From assembly GCA_963966275.1 (NCBI GenBank), contig CAWZYQ010000184.1, positions 1 to 6,742 of the forward strand: a stretch of DNA of 6,742 nt, read 5' to 3'. Of the stretch, positions 6,674 to 6,742 are shown one piece after another; the stretch's first letter is position 1; each line of letters opens with the position of its first letter. Below the pieces are notes generated by a model. That model did not search any database. It was not told the origin of the DNA and was given only the letters and a program-made list of their open reading frames with translations. Origin of the DNA: UBA10427 sp003500135 (lineage in GTDB: Bacteria; Bacteroidota; Bacteroidia; Cytophagales; Cyclobacteriaceae). The translations under genes and the position numbers were made by a program.

Positions 6674-6742
6674 TACCATTGCTCTAATGCGTCAGCATCC
6701 TGACAAGCCTTGCTTCGTCAGGGCCAACTGAGCTATGGGCCC
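6668..6742 (-). pseudogene. Degenerate, interrupted tRNA-like copy at the window edge
   Basis: Bases 6724-6742 are an exact 19-base copy of the 5' end of the intact tRNA (acceptor strand, D stem and part of the D loop). Reading on along the minus strand, a 36-base insert (6688-6723) containing the hairpin follows. Then comes TTAGAGCA (6680-6687), matching the rest of the D arm, and TAATCAGG (6668-6675), matching the 3' side of the anticodon arm, with the anticodon region shortened. No T arm or acceptor 3' strand follows. The 19-base match is certain; that the two 8-base matches are remnants of the same tRNA is an inference. The window ends at the first base of the acceptor strand, so an assembly artefact is possible. 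Confidence 0.45.
6699..6722. repeat. Ten-pair hairpin splitting a tRNA-like sequence
   Basis: CCTGAC (6699-6704) pairs with GTCAGG (6717-6722) and AAGC (6705-6708) with GCTT (6712-6715), leaving a 3-base loop (CTT) and one bulged C at 6716. No T tract follows. It sits, on the minus strand, exactly where the tRNA-like 5' fragment (6724-6742) breaks off. Confidence 0.65.

Noticed and set aside
6654..6722. The two hairpins as terminators or a CRISPR-like array
   Set aside because: Neither has a following T tract, their loops and lengths differ, and there are no regularly spaced repeats with spacers.

Overview
The window looks like a piece of a Bacteroidota genome, most likely Cytophagales-like (order inferred, not proven). 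The reasons are a gliding-motility-associated C-terminal domain (type B signal of the type IX secretion system, T9SS), a PorP/SprF-family outer-membrane protein, a PorE-like TPR/beta-propeller protein, AT-rich coding sequence, no clear Shine-Dalgarno sites before the genes, and a tRNA without an encoded CCA. Both ends fall in repeats: base 1 lies inside a repeat that recurs 291 bases later, and the last 19 bases copy the 5' end of the neighbouring tRNA. This fits a metagenomic contig whose assembly stopped at repeats (inference).

Layout. Bases 1-1893 (+) are the 3' part of a large cell-surface protein gene: GC-rich cadherin-like repeats, four HYR modules, another cadherin-like module and the T9SS type B sorting domain. 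Bases 1890-2840 (+) encode a PorP/SprF-family protein, with a 4-base ATGA overlap. Bases 2830-4440 (+) encode an exported TPR, PD40 beta-propeller and carboxypeptidase-regulatory-like (CRD) protein. It resembles PorE but ends before any OmpA domain, and it overlaps the previous gene by 11 bases. After 44 bases, 4485-6530 (+) encodes a membrane-bound histidine kinase with an exported CRD-like and helical sensor region. A hairpin with T tracts on both sides (6537-6564) probably stops this operon and also the opposing tRNA-CAT gene (6566-6639, -). The last 100 bases hold two hairpins and a broken second copy of the tRNA's 5' part.

How the genes may work together. The first gene is a T9SS cargo of the SprB kind, and PorP/SprF-like proteins are the known partners for secretion or surface attachment of type B cargo. 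The PorE-like protein would be a periplasmic part of the same machinery, but without the usual peptidoglycan-binding domain. The tightly following kinase shares the CRD-like fold class with it. The most interesting hypothesis is therefore a four-gene module in which secretion or attachment of a surface adhesin is sensed in the periplasm and signalled inward. No response regulator lies in the window.
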